Assembly (NCBI GenBank): GCA_903900265.1
Contig: CAIUMM010000176.1
Coordinates: 1-60,375 of the forward strand
DNA: 60,375 bases
Reading direction: 5' to 3'
Source of the DNA: an uncultured Pseudomonadota bacterium
GTDB taxonomy: Bacteria > Myxococcota_A > UBA796 > SXON01
Part shown: positions 1 through 8,607 of the stretch, piece by piece
How positions within the stretch are numbered: position 1 is the first letter of the stretch
Layout: every line of letters begins with the position of its first letter
Made by a program: the position numbers and the translations under genes
The notes under the pieces: model-generated
Database searches by the model: none
Seen by the model: the letters and a program-made list of their open reading frames with translations, nothing else
Told to the model about the DNA's origin: nothing

Positions 1-44
1 CGCTCGACGAGCGCCTCGGAGGTCAGGTGGGGGTGAACCTGTAG
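1..44 (+). CDS. possible 3' end of an upstream gene (partial)
   Basis: A frame open from the left edge of the window reads to a TAG at 42-44, giving a 13-residue tail ending in Gly-Val-Asn-Leu. Codon choice is GC-rich like the neighbours, but the fragment is far too short to identify. It is recorded only because an upstream gene may end here. Confidence 0.25.
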   Translation, partial: LDERLGGQVGVNL

Positions 45-89
45 GATGAAGGGCATGAATTCCTCTTCCTGAGATTTACCATCGCGATC

Positions 90-380
90 TTGATTTGTCT
101 AGCTTGGGCCGCGATCTTTTTTATCGACCGTTGGTATGAGGCCATGTTGGCTGGAACGCGCTTGTGTTGGGTTGAACGCGGGCAGTTCCCAGAGGCCCCG
201 TACCTTGAGGCGGTGATGGTTGCGCGGGGCGATGTGAAGGTGCGATCGGGGCCCGAGGGGGTCGCGCCGCGCGTGGCCGAGGCGGTGTTGGCCGCGTTGT
301 CGCGCCCGCCCCCGACGCCTTTGGCGAGCGTCGCGGCTGAGAACGTCGTCGCCCTCGCGCTTGATGCAGCTTTTCGGTAG
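90..380 (+). CDS. small hypothetical protein with N-terminal membrane segment
   Basis: I do not recognise a family. The frame is open from the TAG at 42-44 to the stop at 378-380. The TTG at 90 is the first conventional start; a CTG at 69 would extend a hydrophobic stretch (Phe-Leu-Phe-Leu-Arg-Phe, then about 16 apolar residues) that looks like a single membrane anchor. About 75 mostly Ala/Val/Arg residues follow, so the bulk is probably soluble. The third codon positions are strongly GC-rich, which supports real coding. An ATG at 46 lies in a different frame and stops after eight codons, so either the start is non-ATG or a frameshift has removed the original start. The gene lies 56 bases upstream of UDP-glucose dehydrogenase, in the same direction. 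Confidence 0.4.
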   Translation: MICLAWAAIFFIDRWYEAMLAGTRLCWVERGQFPEAPYLEAVMVARGDVKVRSGPEGVAPRVAEAVLAALSRPPPTPLASVAAENVVALALDAAFR

Positions 381-436
381 GTGGTCGCTTGACGGGCCTC
401 TCAGCGGGTTAGGCCGCACCCCTTCCGGAGCGCAAG

Positions 437-1738
437 ATGAAGATCACCGTCGTTGGAACCGGCTACGTAGGCCTCGTCGTGGGAACGTGCATGGCCGACA
501 TGGGCCACACCGTCGCGGGCGTAGATACGGACGAAGGCAAGATTTCAGCGCTTCAGGCTGGAAAAGTGCCGATCTACGAGCCTGGCCTCGACCAGATGAT
601 CGACCGGAACGTGCGCGAAGGACGCCTGACCTTCAGCCGCAACGTGCACGGCGCGCTGCGCGAGTCCCGCGTGGTGTTCATCGCCGTCGGCACGCCATCC
701 GCCGCGGACGGATCAGCCGACCTCTCCGGGGTGTTTCAAGTCGCACGTGACGTGGCGGCCAACGCCACCGGGGCGGTCACGGTCATCATCAAGAGCACCG
801 TCCCCGTCGGTACTGCCGATCAAGTGCGCGCGATCCTGCGCGCCGAGATGAGCTTCCCGTTCGACGTCGTGTCGAACCCCGAGTTCCTGAAAGAAGGCGC
901 GGCGATCGACGACTTCCTGCGCCCGGATCGTATCGTCTGTGGCTTGGCTACCGATGACGCCCGGAAGGTGATGGAGGACCTCTACGCGCCGCTGGTCCGC
1001 AGCGGCAAGCCGATCCTCTTCATGGACAATCGCTCGGCGGAGCTTTGCAAGTACACGGCGAACGCTTTCCTCGCGACGCGCATCAGCTTCATCAACGAGA
1101 TCGCGACGCTCTGCACCGCAGTGGGCGCGGACGTCGACGCGGTACGCCGGGGCGCGGGCACAGACAGCCGTATCGGCCTGCGCTTCTTCTTCCCTGGCGC
1201 TGGCTACGGCGGGTCTTGCTTTCCCAAGGATGTACGTGCGCTGCAGGAGACTGCCCGTGCGAACGGCGTCGAGCTTCAGGTGGTCGGCGCGGTAGAGTCC
1301 GTGAATGAGCGTCAGAAGCACCTGCTCGCCGAGATGGTTTTCCAGAGCTTTGGAGACGATCTTTCCGGCAAGCACTTCTGCGTGTGGGGCTTGTCCTTCA
1401 AGCCGGAGACCGACGACATGCGCGAGGCTCCTGCGCTGGTGGTCATCGACCGCTTGCTCGCTGCTGGAGCTACCGTCTCCGCGTACGATCCGGAGTCCAT
1501 TCACGAAGCGCGGCGGATCCTCGGCGATCGCGTCAAGTTCGCCGATCGCGCGCTCGACGCGGTGGACGGCGCCGATGCCATCCTGTTGGTCACCGAGTGG
1601 AACGAGTTCCGGTCGCCGGACTTCGATGAGGTGAAGCGTCGGATGAAGGCGCCCGTGCTGTTTGACGGCCGCAACATCTGGAGCCCGAAAGACCTGCGTG
1701 CGCTCGGCTTCGAATATCGCTGCATCGGACGGCCATAA
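437..1738 (+). CDS. ugd: UDP-glucose 6-dehydrogenase
   Basis: The protein (433 aa) oxidises UDP-glucose to UDP-glucuronate with two NAD+, supplying an acidic sugar for exopolysaccharide or LPS. Seen in the sequence: the N-terminal Rossmann motif GTGYVGL near residue 7; KSTVPVGT in the central part; NPEFLKEG, the substrate-loop motif; and the catalytic cysteine motif GGSCFPKD near residue 257. The length is normal for the UDP-glucose/GDP-mannose dehydrogenase family. The ATG at 437 has a GGAG Shine-Dalgarno sequence about 7 bases upstream. The next gene starts 3 bases after the stop. The nearby wzc and O-antigen-ligase-like genes fit a role in surface polysaccharide synthesis. UDP-glucose rather than GDP-mannose specificity is inferred from overall resemblance, not from a single residue. 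Confidence 0.93.
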   Translation: MKITVVGTGYVGLVVGTCMADMGHTVAGVDTDEGKISALQAGKVPIYEPGLDQMIDRNVREGRLTFSRNVHGALRESRVVFIAVGTPSAADGSADLSGVFQVARDVAANATGAVTVIIKSTVPVGTADQVRAILRAEMSFPFDVVSNPEFLKEGAAIDDFLRPDRIVCGLATDDARKVMEDLYAPLVRSGKPILFMDNRSAELCKYTANAFLATRISFINEIATLCTAVGADVDAVRRGAGTDSRIGLRFFFPGAGYGGSCFPKDVRALQETARANGVELQVVGAVESVNERQKHLLAEMVFQSFGDDLSGKHFCVWGLSFKPETDDMREAPALVVIDRLLAAGATVSAYDPESIHEARRILGDRVKFADRALDAVDGADAILLVTEWNEFRSPDFDEVKRRMKAPVLFDGRNIWSPKDLRALGFEYRCIGRP

Positions 1739-1740
1739 CC

Positions 1741-3654
1741 ATGGCTAGCCGCTTCCTGCCGATGAGCCTTGAGGAAGCGGGGCCCGAGCCGCTCGACATC
1801 ATCCTCGTGTCGGGGGATGCCTACGTCGACCACAACACCTTCGGCATCGCCCTCGTGGGGCGCTGGCTTGAGGCGCATGGGTTCCGTGTGGGTGTGATCG
1901 CTCAACCCGCGTGGGATTCGCCGGCGGCGTTTCAGGTGCTTGGGCGTCCTCGCCTATTTTTTGGCGTGAGCAGTGGGAACATGGACTCCATGGTCAACCA
2001 CTACACCGCATCGCGGCGGATCCGCAGCGACGACGCGTACAGCCCCGGAGGACAAGCGGGTCTACGCCCGGACCGTGCGTGTATCGCCTACTCCAATCGG
2101 GTCAAACAGGCTTTTCCTGGGGTTCCGGTCGTTCTGGGCGGCATCGAGGCGAGCCTTCGGCGCTTCGCGCACTACGACTATTGGTCGGACAAGATGCGTA
2201 GGTCGATCCTGCTGGACGCCAAAGCCGACCTGCTGGTCCACGGCATGGGGGAGCTCCCCATCCTCGAGATCGCCCAGCGTCTGGCGGCCGGCAAGACCAT
2301 CACCGAATGCCGCGACGTCCCCGGCGTCGCCTGGGCGATGGGCAAGAAAGAGGCCGAGGGTGCGGAGGCGGGCATCGCCACCGAGCTGCCGAGTTTTGAA
2401 GAATGCGAGCGCGATCCCCTGCAGTTCAACAAGCTCACCGTACATCTTTACCGCGAGGCCAACCCGTCCTGCGCCAAGCCGCTGCTGCAGCGCACCGGTG
2501 ACCGCGCGATCTGGTGCATGCCCCCCGCGCGCGCGTTGACGACCGCCGAGCTGGATCGCCTCTACGAACTCCCCTATCAGAACGCCGCACATCCCTGCTA
2601 TCGGCAGCCGATCCCAGCGTTCGAGAGCATCCGCGGCAGCGTCACCATCAACCGGGGATGTTCGGGCGGCTGTTCCTTTTGTGCGCTCACCCTCCATCAA
2701 GGCAAAGACGTCGTCAGCCGGTCCCCGGCGAGCATCAAGCGCGAGGTCACGGCGCTCACTCAGCAGAAGGGCTTCAACGGGGTCATCTCGGATCTTGGAG
2801 GTCCGACGGCCAACATGTTCCAGATGCGCTGCATGGATGAAGCGGCCAACGCGGTGTGTCGCCGCGTGAGCTGCCTGCATCCCGTGCGCTGCAAGCACTA
2901 CGGCACCGATCACGGCCCCTACGTGCAGCTGCTGCGCGACGTACGGACGATGCCGGGCGTGAAGCGGGTGTTTGTAAACTCTGGAATCCGATACGACCTT
3001 GCGGCGCTGGACAGCGGCTTTGTCGAGGAAATCGCCGCACATCACGTGTCGGGGTCGTTGACGACCGCGCCTGAGCACATCAGCCCCACCGCGCTCCATC
3101 GCATGCGCAAACCGGAGATCACGCACTTCGCGGACTTCATGAAACGCTTTCGAGCGGCTTCGGAGTTGGCCGGGAAAAAGCAGTTTATCGTCCCCTATTT
3201 TCAGTGTGCGCACCCCGGGACGGGCCCTAAAGAGGCGATCGAGCTGGCGCAGTACATGAAGACCAATGGGCTGCAGTGCCGTCAGGTGCAGATGTTCATG
3301 CCTACGCCGGGCACGCTGTCGACGGCGATGTACGTCAGCGGCTTTGATCCGCATTCCAAGGATGCAGTTCCCGTCGCGCGTGGGCACAAGGAGCGCGCGC
3401 GCCAGCGCAGCTTGATGTTCTGGTGGAAGCAGGACGAATGGCCGGCGATCCGCGAGGCGCTGATCGCGTGGCACCGTCAGGACCTGATCGGGCACGGGCC
3501 GGACGCGCTGGTGCCCCCTGGCCCGTCGCGCGGGAGCTGGATCACGCAGAACCGGCGCCCCGAGCCCGTGGTGGGCGCGATGGGGATGGCGGTGGAGCGG
3601 GCCTCGAAGGACGAGCTGCTGGAAGAGCGCTGGGAGTCGCGCGCGAACCCCTAA
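1741..3654 (+). CDS. YgiQ-family radical SAM protein
   Basis: The 637-residue protein belongs to the YgiQ (UPF0313) group of radical SAM enzymes. Its substrate is not established. It shows an N-terminal region with an IDNTFGIAL-like stretch (residues 20-45), which is typical of the cobalamin-like fold of this group. A radical SAM cluster motif CxxxCxxC (Cys-Ser-Gly-Gly-Cys-Ser-Phe-Cys) sits near residues 307-314 and binds a 4Fe-4S cluster. A C-terminal region follows with a PGT motif ([12 protein letters not shown]). The length is close to that of YgiQ homologues. It starts with an ATG two bases after the ugd stop, so the two are probably co-transcribed, although no functional link to polysaccharide synthesis is evident. 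Both ends look complete. Confidence 0.9.
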   Translation: MASRFLPMSLEEAGPEPLDIILVSGDAYVDHNTFGIALVGRWLEAHGFRVGVIAQPAWDSPAAFQVLGRPRLFFGVSSGNMDSMVNHYTASRRIRSDDAYSPGGQAGLRPDRACIAYSNRVKQAFPGVPVVLGGIEASLRRFAHYDYWSDKMRRSILLDAKADLLVHGMGELPILEIAQRLAAGKTITECRDVPGVAWAMGKKEAEGAEAGIATELPSFEECERDPLQFNKLTVHLYREANPSCAKPLLQRTGDRAIWCMPPARALTTAELDRLYELPYQNAAHPCYRQPIPAFESIRGSVTINRGCSGGCSFCALTLHQGKDVVSRSPASIKREVTALTQQKGFNGVISDLGGPTANMFQMRCMDEAANAVCRRVSCLHPVRCKHYGTDHGPYVQLLRDVRTMPGVKRVFVNSGIRYDLAALDSGFVEEIAAHHVSGSLTTAPEHISPTALHRMRKPEITHFADFMKRFRAASELAGKKQFIVPYFQCAHPGTGPKEAIELAQYMKTNGLQCRQVQMFMPTPGTLSTAMYVSGFDPHSKDAVPVARGHKERARQRSLMFWWKQDEWPAIREALIAWHRQDLIGHGPDALVPPGPSRGSWITQNRRPEPVVGAMGMAVERASKDELLEERWESRANP

Positions 3655-3657
3655 AGA

Positions 3658-4677
3658 TCAGGGCTTTCTTGCTACAAACGAGCAGGAGCCCCCAAAGCCG
3701 AGCAAGGCGCCGAGCTCGTCAGGCGCGGTGAGGGCGCGGGCGATCGGCAGTACGGACGCTGCATAGGCGCGTTGAAAGCGACTGGCAGTGGTCTTGAGCT
3801 TGGTGGGGGCTGCATTTTTAGGTGCCGGCTTGTCGCGGCGATGACGCAGCCTTCCGAGCGCGGGCATCAAGCGATGATCATGGAGCGGCTGCAGCCAGAC
3901 GTTGAAGTTTCGGGTGTCCAAGACCTGAAACCCAGCTTGTTCCAAAAGCGTACGCATCTTGGTCCGGCTCGGCATGCGCTCGTGGTAGTGCCCTACGCTC
4001 GCTTGGCGTGCGGCATATCCGGCAGCGTCCACCCAGCGCTGGAACCCGTCAAAGGAGCCGGAAATATCGGCGACGGGCATGTGGCAGACCAGCGTGCCGC
4101 CCGGTTGCAGCACCCGGTCACACTCTTCGAGCGCCGCGCGCAGGTTTCCGAGGTGCTCGAAAACGTCAAACGCGACGATCGCTCGAAAGGAACGGTCGGC
4201 GAACGGCAAGCGCTCTGCGTTGCCCAACACCCATACCGACCGACCGCCGCGCGCAAGGCAGACCTCATTCTGCGCCGCGACCCACGCAGGGGAGATGTCG
4301 ATGCCGATGCCGTGAACGCCTCGATGCCGTTCGAGCCAGCCCAGCACGCCGGACCGGTGCCCGCCGATCTCCAGCACGCGGTCTCCTGCGTCGAGGGGCA
4401 GCCCCTCCAGCAGCGAGCGCTGGTGGAGCAGCGTGAGGTTGTGCGGGCGATCGAAGTCGGTCAGCTCGCCGGTCATGGCGTCGTAGATCTCCGCCTGCGC
4501 TGCGGCGTGCGCCGCGTCATGCGCGGCGTTGGCGATCGGCGCGGTGACCGCGGCTTCAGGCCGTAGATCCCAACCTCCCGCCCGCGTCGGGTACAGCCGA
4601 CCTGCGGCCGAGCGTAGGCCGGCAGGCTCCGAAACCAGCGTCGAATGGTCGATCGGATCTCGAAGTTGTTCCCTCAT
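3658..4677 (-). CDS. class I SAM-dependent methyltransferase
   Basis: A 339-residue methyltransferase of the Methyltransf_11 type. The SAM-binding motif I (VLEIGGHRSG) lies near residue 100, an acidic residue in GIGIDISP follows, and motif IV is FDVFEHL. The substrate cannot be read from sequence; a sugar, lipid or small-molecule acceptor used in surface polysaccharide is plausible from context. The first about 70 residues resemble the Trm112-like or lipid-binding N-terminal extension seen in some such enzymes. I chose the ATG at 4677 because it overlaps the stop of the upstream phosphodiesterase gene as ATGA; the frame is open further upstream, but only inside that gene. It converges on the YgiQ gene, three bases from its stop. 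Confidence 0.85.
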   Translation of the reverse strand: MREQLRDPIDHSTLVSEPAGLRSAAGRLYPTRAGGWDLRPEAAVTAPIANAAHDAAHAAAQAEIYDAMTGELTDFDRPHNLTLLHQRSLLEGLPLDAGDRVLEIGGHRSGVLGWLERHRGVHGIGIDISPAWVAAQNEVCLARGGRSVWVLGNAERLPFADRSFRAIVAFDVFEHLGNLRAALEECDRVLQPGGTLVCHMPVADISGSFDGFQRWVDAAGYAARQASVGHYHERMPSRTKMRTLLEQAGFQVLDTRNFNVWLQPLHDHRLMPALGRLRHRRDKPAPKNAAPTKLKTTASRFQRAYAASVLPIARALTAPDELGALLGFGGSCSFVARKP

Positions 4678-6359
4678 TGTAGGTATCCAAGTCCTCGTAG
4701 CCGTTCGGTGATCGCCGCATCCACGGCGCCGGAACGGGCCTCGCCGGCGGTTGCGGTCCACGCTTCGGCTTCGCGCCACAGCGGGCGAACGATCCGGTCC
4801 TTTCGGAACACGTCGCGCAGTATGGTACCGTCGACATCATCCGGGATCGCGATGTTCATCCCCGCCAACAGGGTAGGGAGGATGTCCACAATGTTGGCGC
4901 CGGCGATGCGTTGCCCGTGCTGGATATCCGGACCCACTGCGAGGAAAAGCCCGTCCGGCTTGTGGTTACCGCTCGCCCAGCCGGAGGGCTCGAAGATCGC
5001 GTCGGGGACTGCTCCTTCCGAGTAGTAGAACCAGATCGAGTCGTCGTGATCGGCGATCAGCACGTCCGCCGCCATGTCCGTCTCGGGGCCTGTGTAGAGC
5101 TCACTTCGGTGCGCGACGCGCTGGATCACGCGGTTTCCTTCCGGATCCGTGACCTGCGACAAGCGGTCCTTCAGTCGCTGCACGACCTCGGCGTAGCGCT
5201 CGGGGCTGACGGACCCCTGACGATCCCGACCTTGTAGGTTGATCCGGATCGAATTCGTACCATGGCAGAACGCCTCGGTGTGTTCCCAGTCAATCTCTGC
5301 GGCAAAGCGGGACAACGAGTCTCCTCCGATCGTGAGCGCCCGATCTCCGCCGACTTTGCGTGCCACATCGAGGATCTTTCGCGTGTCCACGCCCAGTCGG
5401 TCCAGAGCTCCGCGAACCTTGCGCAGACGGTCTCGCTGCGCGCGCCCGCCCTCTTTGAACTTCAGGAATCCCTCCTTCGCGAGCCAGGTATTCAAGAACA
5501 CCTTGTAGCGGCAGTGCCCGAAGCCGTGGTCGCTGATGAAGTAGATGTTCGCCCCGGCCGAGAGATCCACCATCTCGGCCACGCAGGTGTCGAGCAAGGT
5601 GTAGATCTCGAGGATCGGCTTTTCGTAGGTGCGGTTCAGCGCGGCGTCGAAATTCGGATGCTGGTCGTCGAAGATATGCCAGAGACAATGCTGCATCCGG
5701 TCCATCTCGACCCAGACCATGCAGAAGAAGTCCCACGTCTCCTGCTGCATCAGGTGCCGCACCAGCTTGCGGCGTCCTTCAATCATCGAGCGCAGCCGCT
5801 CGAGAAACGGGAGGATGTCGGCCTCGCTCTCGCAGAGGTGGGTGTCGATCACGTAGTCAGGGACGACGCGATCGAGCTCGGCCTTGAAGCTGTCTGGGAA
5901 GGTGAACCCCGGCGTCTCTTTTGCGGGGGTCAGCATGTCGCCTACCGCGATGCCGTTGATGGGTCGCGCCGGGAAGGTGAGCGGCAGGTTGACGGTCGCA
6001 ACCCGCTTTCCGTGCGCGCCCAAGTGCTCGAACAACGTGCGTGATTGGACGCGTGTGGAGTCGATCGGTCGGTAGAGGTAGGTGCCCGGGACGGGCTCGG
6101 TCCAGTCAAAGATGCCGTGCTTTCCTGGCCCTTTTCCTGTCTGGTAGGCGGTCCACGCCGTCGCGGTCATCGGCGGGATCACGCTCATCAGCGGACCGTG
6201 AACGCCGGTGTCGCGGAGCCGCCCGAGCGTCGGCATCACGCCGCGCGCGATCAACCGATCCAGCAGCGTCCACGTCGCGCCGTCGAGTCCGATCACGACC
6301 GCGCGGTTGGAGGTGGGCGATGGCACATTCCCGGCTGCCGAAGAGAGGTCCGTACGCAT
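4674..6359 (-). CDS. AlkP-superfamily type I phosphodiesterase / nucleotide pyrophosphatase
   Basis: The 561-residue protein has the alkaline-phosphatase superfamily fold. VVIGLDGATW near residue 22 carries a metal-binding Asp. MTATAW about 45 residues later contains the Thr used as nucleophile in nucleotide pyrophosphatase/phosphodiesterase enzymes, and FISDHGFG near the middle supplies the Asp-His metal pair. A capsule- or lipid-related phosphodiester or phosphotransfer substrate is possible, but is not shown by the sequence. There is no clear signal peptide from the ATG at 6359, so a cytoplasmic location is likely unless the start is misjudged; the open frame continues to 6473 but there runs over the start of wzc. 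The gene is divergent from wzc and translationally coupled (ATGA) to the downstream methyltransferase. Confidence 0.85.
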   Translation of the reverse strand: MRTDLSSAAGNVPSPTSNRAVVIGLDGATWTLLDRLIARGVMPTLGRLRDTGVHGPLMSVIPPMTATAWTAYQTGKGPGKHGIFDWTEPVPGTYLYRPIDSTRVQSRTLFEHLGAHGKRVATVNLPLTFPARPINGIAVGDMLTPAKETPGFTFPDSFKAELDRVVPDYVIDTHLCESEADILPFLERLRSMIEGRRKLVRHLMQQETWDFFCMVWVEMDRMQHCLWHIFDDQHPNFDAALNRTYEKPILEIYTLLDTCVAEMVDLSAGANIYFISDHGFGHCRYKVFLNTWLAKEGFLKFKEGGRAQRDRLRKVRGALDRLGVDTRKILDVARKVGGDRALTIGGDSLSRFAAEIDWEHTEAFCHGTNSIRINLQGRDRQGSVSPERYAEVVQRLKDRLSQVTDPEGNRVIQRVAHRSELYTGPETDMAADVLIADHDDSIWFYYSEGAVPDAIFEPSGWASGNHKPDGLFLAVGPDIQHGQRIAGANIVDILPTLLAGMNIAIPDDVDGTILRDVFRKDRIVRPLWREAEAWTATAGEARSGAVDAAITERLRGLGYLQ

Positions 6360-6381
6360 GGGATTCACTAACGCGGAGGCT

Positions 6382-6401
6382 GGGCGGGCAGGGGGGGCGG
6401 G
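6382..6401 (+). promoter_or_regulatory. G-rich tract, potential G-quadruplex, in a divergent promoter region
   Basis: Four runs of at least three G (6382-6384, 6386-6388, 6391-6397, 6399-6401), separated by loops of 1-2 bases, lie in the 61-base gap between the phosphodiesterase and wzc starts. The spacing satisfies the usual G-quadruplex pattern. A regulatory role is inferred from position only. Confidence 0.35.
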
Positions 6402-6420
6402 AACCGGGTAAAGTAAATGA

Positions 6421-8604
6421 ATGGCCGCAACGCAAACTGGCAGTTCCCGACCGCACCGTCCTCGTCGGAGCATGCGGGATGAAGACAGCGGGGAATCGCT
6501 CTCCGAAATCCTCCATCTTCGGGACTACTGGCGCACAGTACGAAAGCGGATCTGGACGCTGATCACCGCATTTTCGCTGATCGTGGTCAGCGTTTCGGTG
6601 GTGACGCTGCTGACGTCTCCGGTCTACGAGGCCAGCTCCTCCTTGCAGGTCGACGCCCAGCCTCAGGCGTACAACAACCTGAATTCGATGGGCATCTACG
6701 GCTCTGGCCAGTACCAGTCCGATCAGGACTATTTTTCTACCCAGCACAAAAAGCTTCGTGCGCGCATCCAGGCCAAAGCCGTCATGGACCGCCTCAGCCT
6801 TTGGGACCACCCGACGTTCAAGGACCTCGACGAGCCGGCGGCCGCGCTGTTGGAGATGGTGCGCGTAGAGCCCATCCCCAAGACCCGACTGGTCTGGTTG
6901 TATGTTCGCAATTCGGACCCCCAGCTCGCCCAGCAGATCTGCCAGACGTGGGGCGAAGTCTTTGTGGAGCGCAACCTCGATGAGGTCAATCAGGGCGTCT
7001 CGGACGGCTTGCACTTCCTCGCCAACGAGACCGCCCGCACCGAAGCGGAGATGAAGGACGCCGAGCAACGCCTCCTTGAATTTCGCAAGGTACACAACAC
7101 GATTGCGCTTTCTACCGAGGAAAAGTCAAACCTCGTGACCCAGCAGCTCGAGGAGCTCTCGCGAAAGAAGGCGCTCGCACAGGCGGACCGTGCCAGCCGC
7201 CGTAGCGAGTATGAAGCGCTGCAATCTGCTCTGGTGCGTGAGAAGGACGCCCGTCGCCTCTCGTTGTTGGTGTCGTCCTCGGTCATGGACCAGCTGCGTG
7301 AGAGCTACACGACGTTGTCGAATGATAAAGAGGCGTTGGCCGTAACCTATTTGGAAAATCATCCGAAGATGGTGGAGGTCAACGGTCGCCTTGCGGACGT
7401 GCGGTCGCAGATTCAGAGCGAGGTTCGGGCCGAGCTGAGTCGCAGAAAATCATCGTTGGATCAGGCGATTTCACAGGAATCTCTGCTGGATGACACGATC
7501 AACCAGCTCACGAGCGACACGCTCGACAGCAGCAGCGAGGAGAGCGAGTACAACCTGCTTCGAAGCACCGTAGATTCGAAGAAGGACATCTACCAGCAGC
7601 TCGTCGCCAAGCAGCAGGAGATGAGCGTGGCCTCCTCGTTGAAGGAGAACAACGTCCGCATCATCGATCCCTCCGAAGTCAAGGAAGATCCCGTTGAGCC
7701 CAACTACCTTCGGAATTTCGCCCTCGCCGTGATGGCCGGTCTCTTGGCGGGCGTGTCGTTGGCGCTGTTCTTCGACTACATGGACACGACGATCAAGACG
7801 CGAGAAGAAGTCGAAGCGTTGGGCATTCCCTTCTTGGGCATCATCCCGAGCGTCCCGGGCCTCAGCGGCGAGGGTTGGGAGATGGCGCGTGAGCGATATC
7901 TCTACGCGTTCAAATACCCGAAGAGCGCGTTCGCAGAGTTTTGTAGAAACATCCGCACCAACGTGAACTTTATGGCGCGGGAAGACGGCGCTCCTCCGCG
8001 CCGTTTACTGGTCACTTCCTCGGGCCCGCGCGAGGGCAAGACCACATCCAGCATCAACCTCGGCATCACCTTTGCCAGCACCGGACGGCGGGTTTGCCTT
8101 GTGGACGCGGACTTGCGCCGTCCGTCCCTTCATCACGCGTTCGGGCTCTCCAATGAGAAGGGTTTTTCCTCGCTGATTCGGGGCGACGCCGAGCCGGAAG
8201 AGGTTTGCCAGCCCACGCCGCAGGACGGTCTGGTGATCATCCCGTCCGGGCCGCGGCCTTCGAACCCGGCGGAGATGCTTGGTTCTGCGGAGTGTCGCGC
8301 AGCGCTCGACAGGTTGAACGAGATCTTTGACCTCGTGATCATCGACTCTCCCCCCGTCGTCGCGGTGACCGACGCGGTGGTGCTGTCCACCGAAGTCGAC
8401 GGCGTGATCATGGTGATCAAGAGCTTCAAGGTCGCGAAGGACCTCGTCGCCCAGGCGAAGCGCCAGCTCACCGATGTGGAGGCGCGTCTGATCGGCGTCA
8501 TCCTCAACGACTTCGACATTCAGCGCAAGAGCTACGGTTATTATTACTATTACACGTACTACGGGTCGGATCGCGACGAGGTGGCGCCGGGCGCCAAGGG
8601 GTAG
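6421..8604 (+). CDS. Wzc-type polysaccharide co-polymerase and tyrosine autokinase
   Basis: The 727-residue inner-membrane protein combines a Wzz chain-length domain with a BY-kinase domain. The first membrane helix is at about residues 44-67. A long periplasmic region with Gln/Glu-rich coiled coil follows, then a second helix at about 432-454 and a cytoplasmic kinase. The kinase has Walker A (GPREGKTTS, about 533-541), Walker A' (CLVDADLRRP, about 559-568) and Walker B (LVIIDSPP, about 638). The C-terminus ends in a tyrosine cluster with eight Tyr in about 12 residues (704-715), the usual autophosphorylation tail. It should control export and chain length of an exopolysaccharide or capsule. 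A second in-frame Met lies 17 codons downstream. The O-antigen-ligase-like gene begins 3 bases after the stop. Confidence 0.93.
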   Translation: MAATQTGSSRPHRPRRSMRDEDSGESLSEILHLRDYWRTVRKRIWTLITAFSLIVVSVSVVTLLTSPVYEASSSLQVDAQPQAYNNLNSMGIYGSGQYQSDQDYFSTQHKKLRARIQAKAVMDRLSLWDHPTFKDLDEPAAALLEMVRVEPIPKTRLVWLYVRNSDPQLAQQICQTWGEVFVERNLDEVNQGVSDGLHFLANETARTEAEMKDAEQRLLEFRKVHNTIALSTEEKSNLVTQQLEELSRKKALAQADRASRRSEYEALQSALVREKDARRLSLLVSSSVMDQLRESYTTLSNDKEALAVTYLENHPKMVEVNGRLADVRSQIQSEVRAELSRRKSSLDQAISQESLLDDTINQLTSDTLDSSSEESEYNLLRSTVDSKKDIYQQLVAKQQEMSVASSLKENNVRIIDPSEVKEDPVEPNYLRNFALAVMAGLLAGVSLALFFDYMDTTIKTREEVEALGIPFLGIIPSVPGLSGEGWEMARERYLYAFKYPKSAFAEFCRNIRTNVNFMAREDGAPPRRLLVTSSGPREGKTTSSINLGITFASTGRRVCLVDADLRRPSLHHAFGLSNEKGFSSLIRGDAEPEEVCQPTPQDGLVIIPSGPRPSNPAEMLGSAECRAALDRLNEIFDLVIIDSPPVVAVTDAVVLSTEVDGVIMVIKSFKVAKDLVAQAKRQLTDVEARLIGVILNDFDIQRKSYGYYYYYTYYGSDRDEVAPGAKG

Positions 8605-8607
8605 GGG

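Noticed and set aside
99..419. 106-codon minus-strand open frame at the left end
   Set aside because: Its opposite frame has GC3 bias and a plausible membrane segment, whereas this one has no motif.
2062..3495. 477-codon minus-strand open frame
   Set aside because: It is antisense to the radical SAM gene, whose motifs and neighbours support the plus strand.
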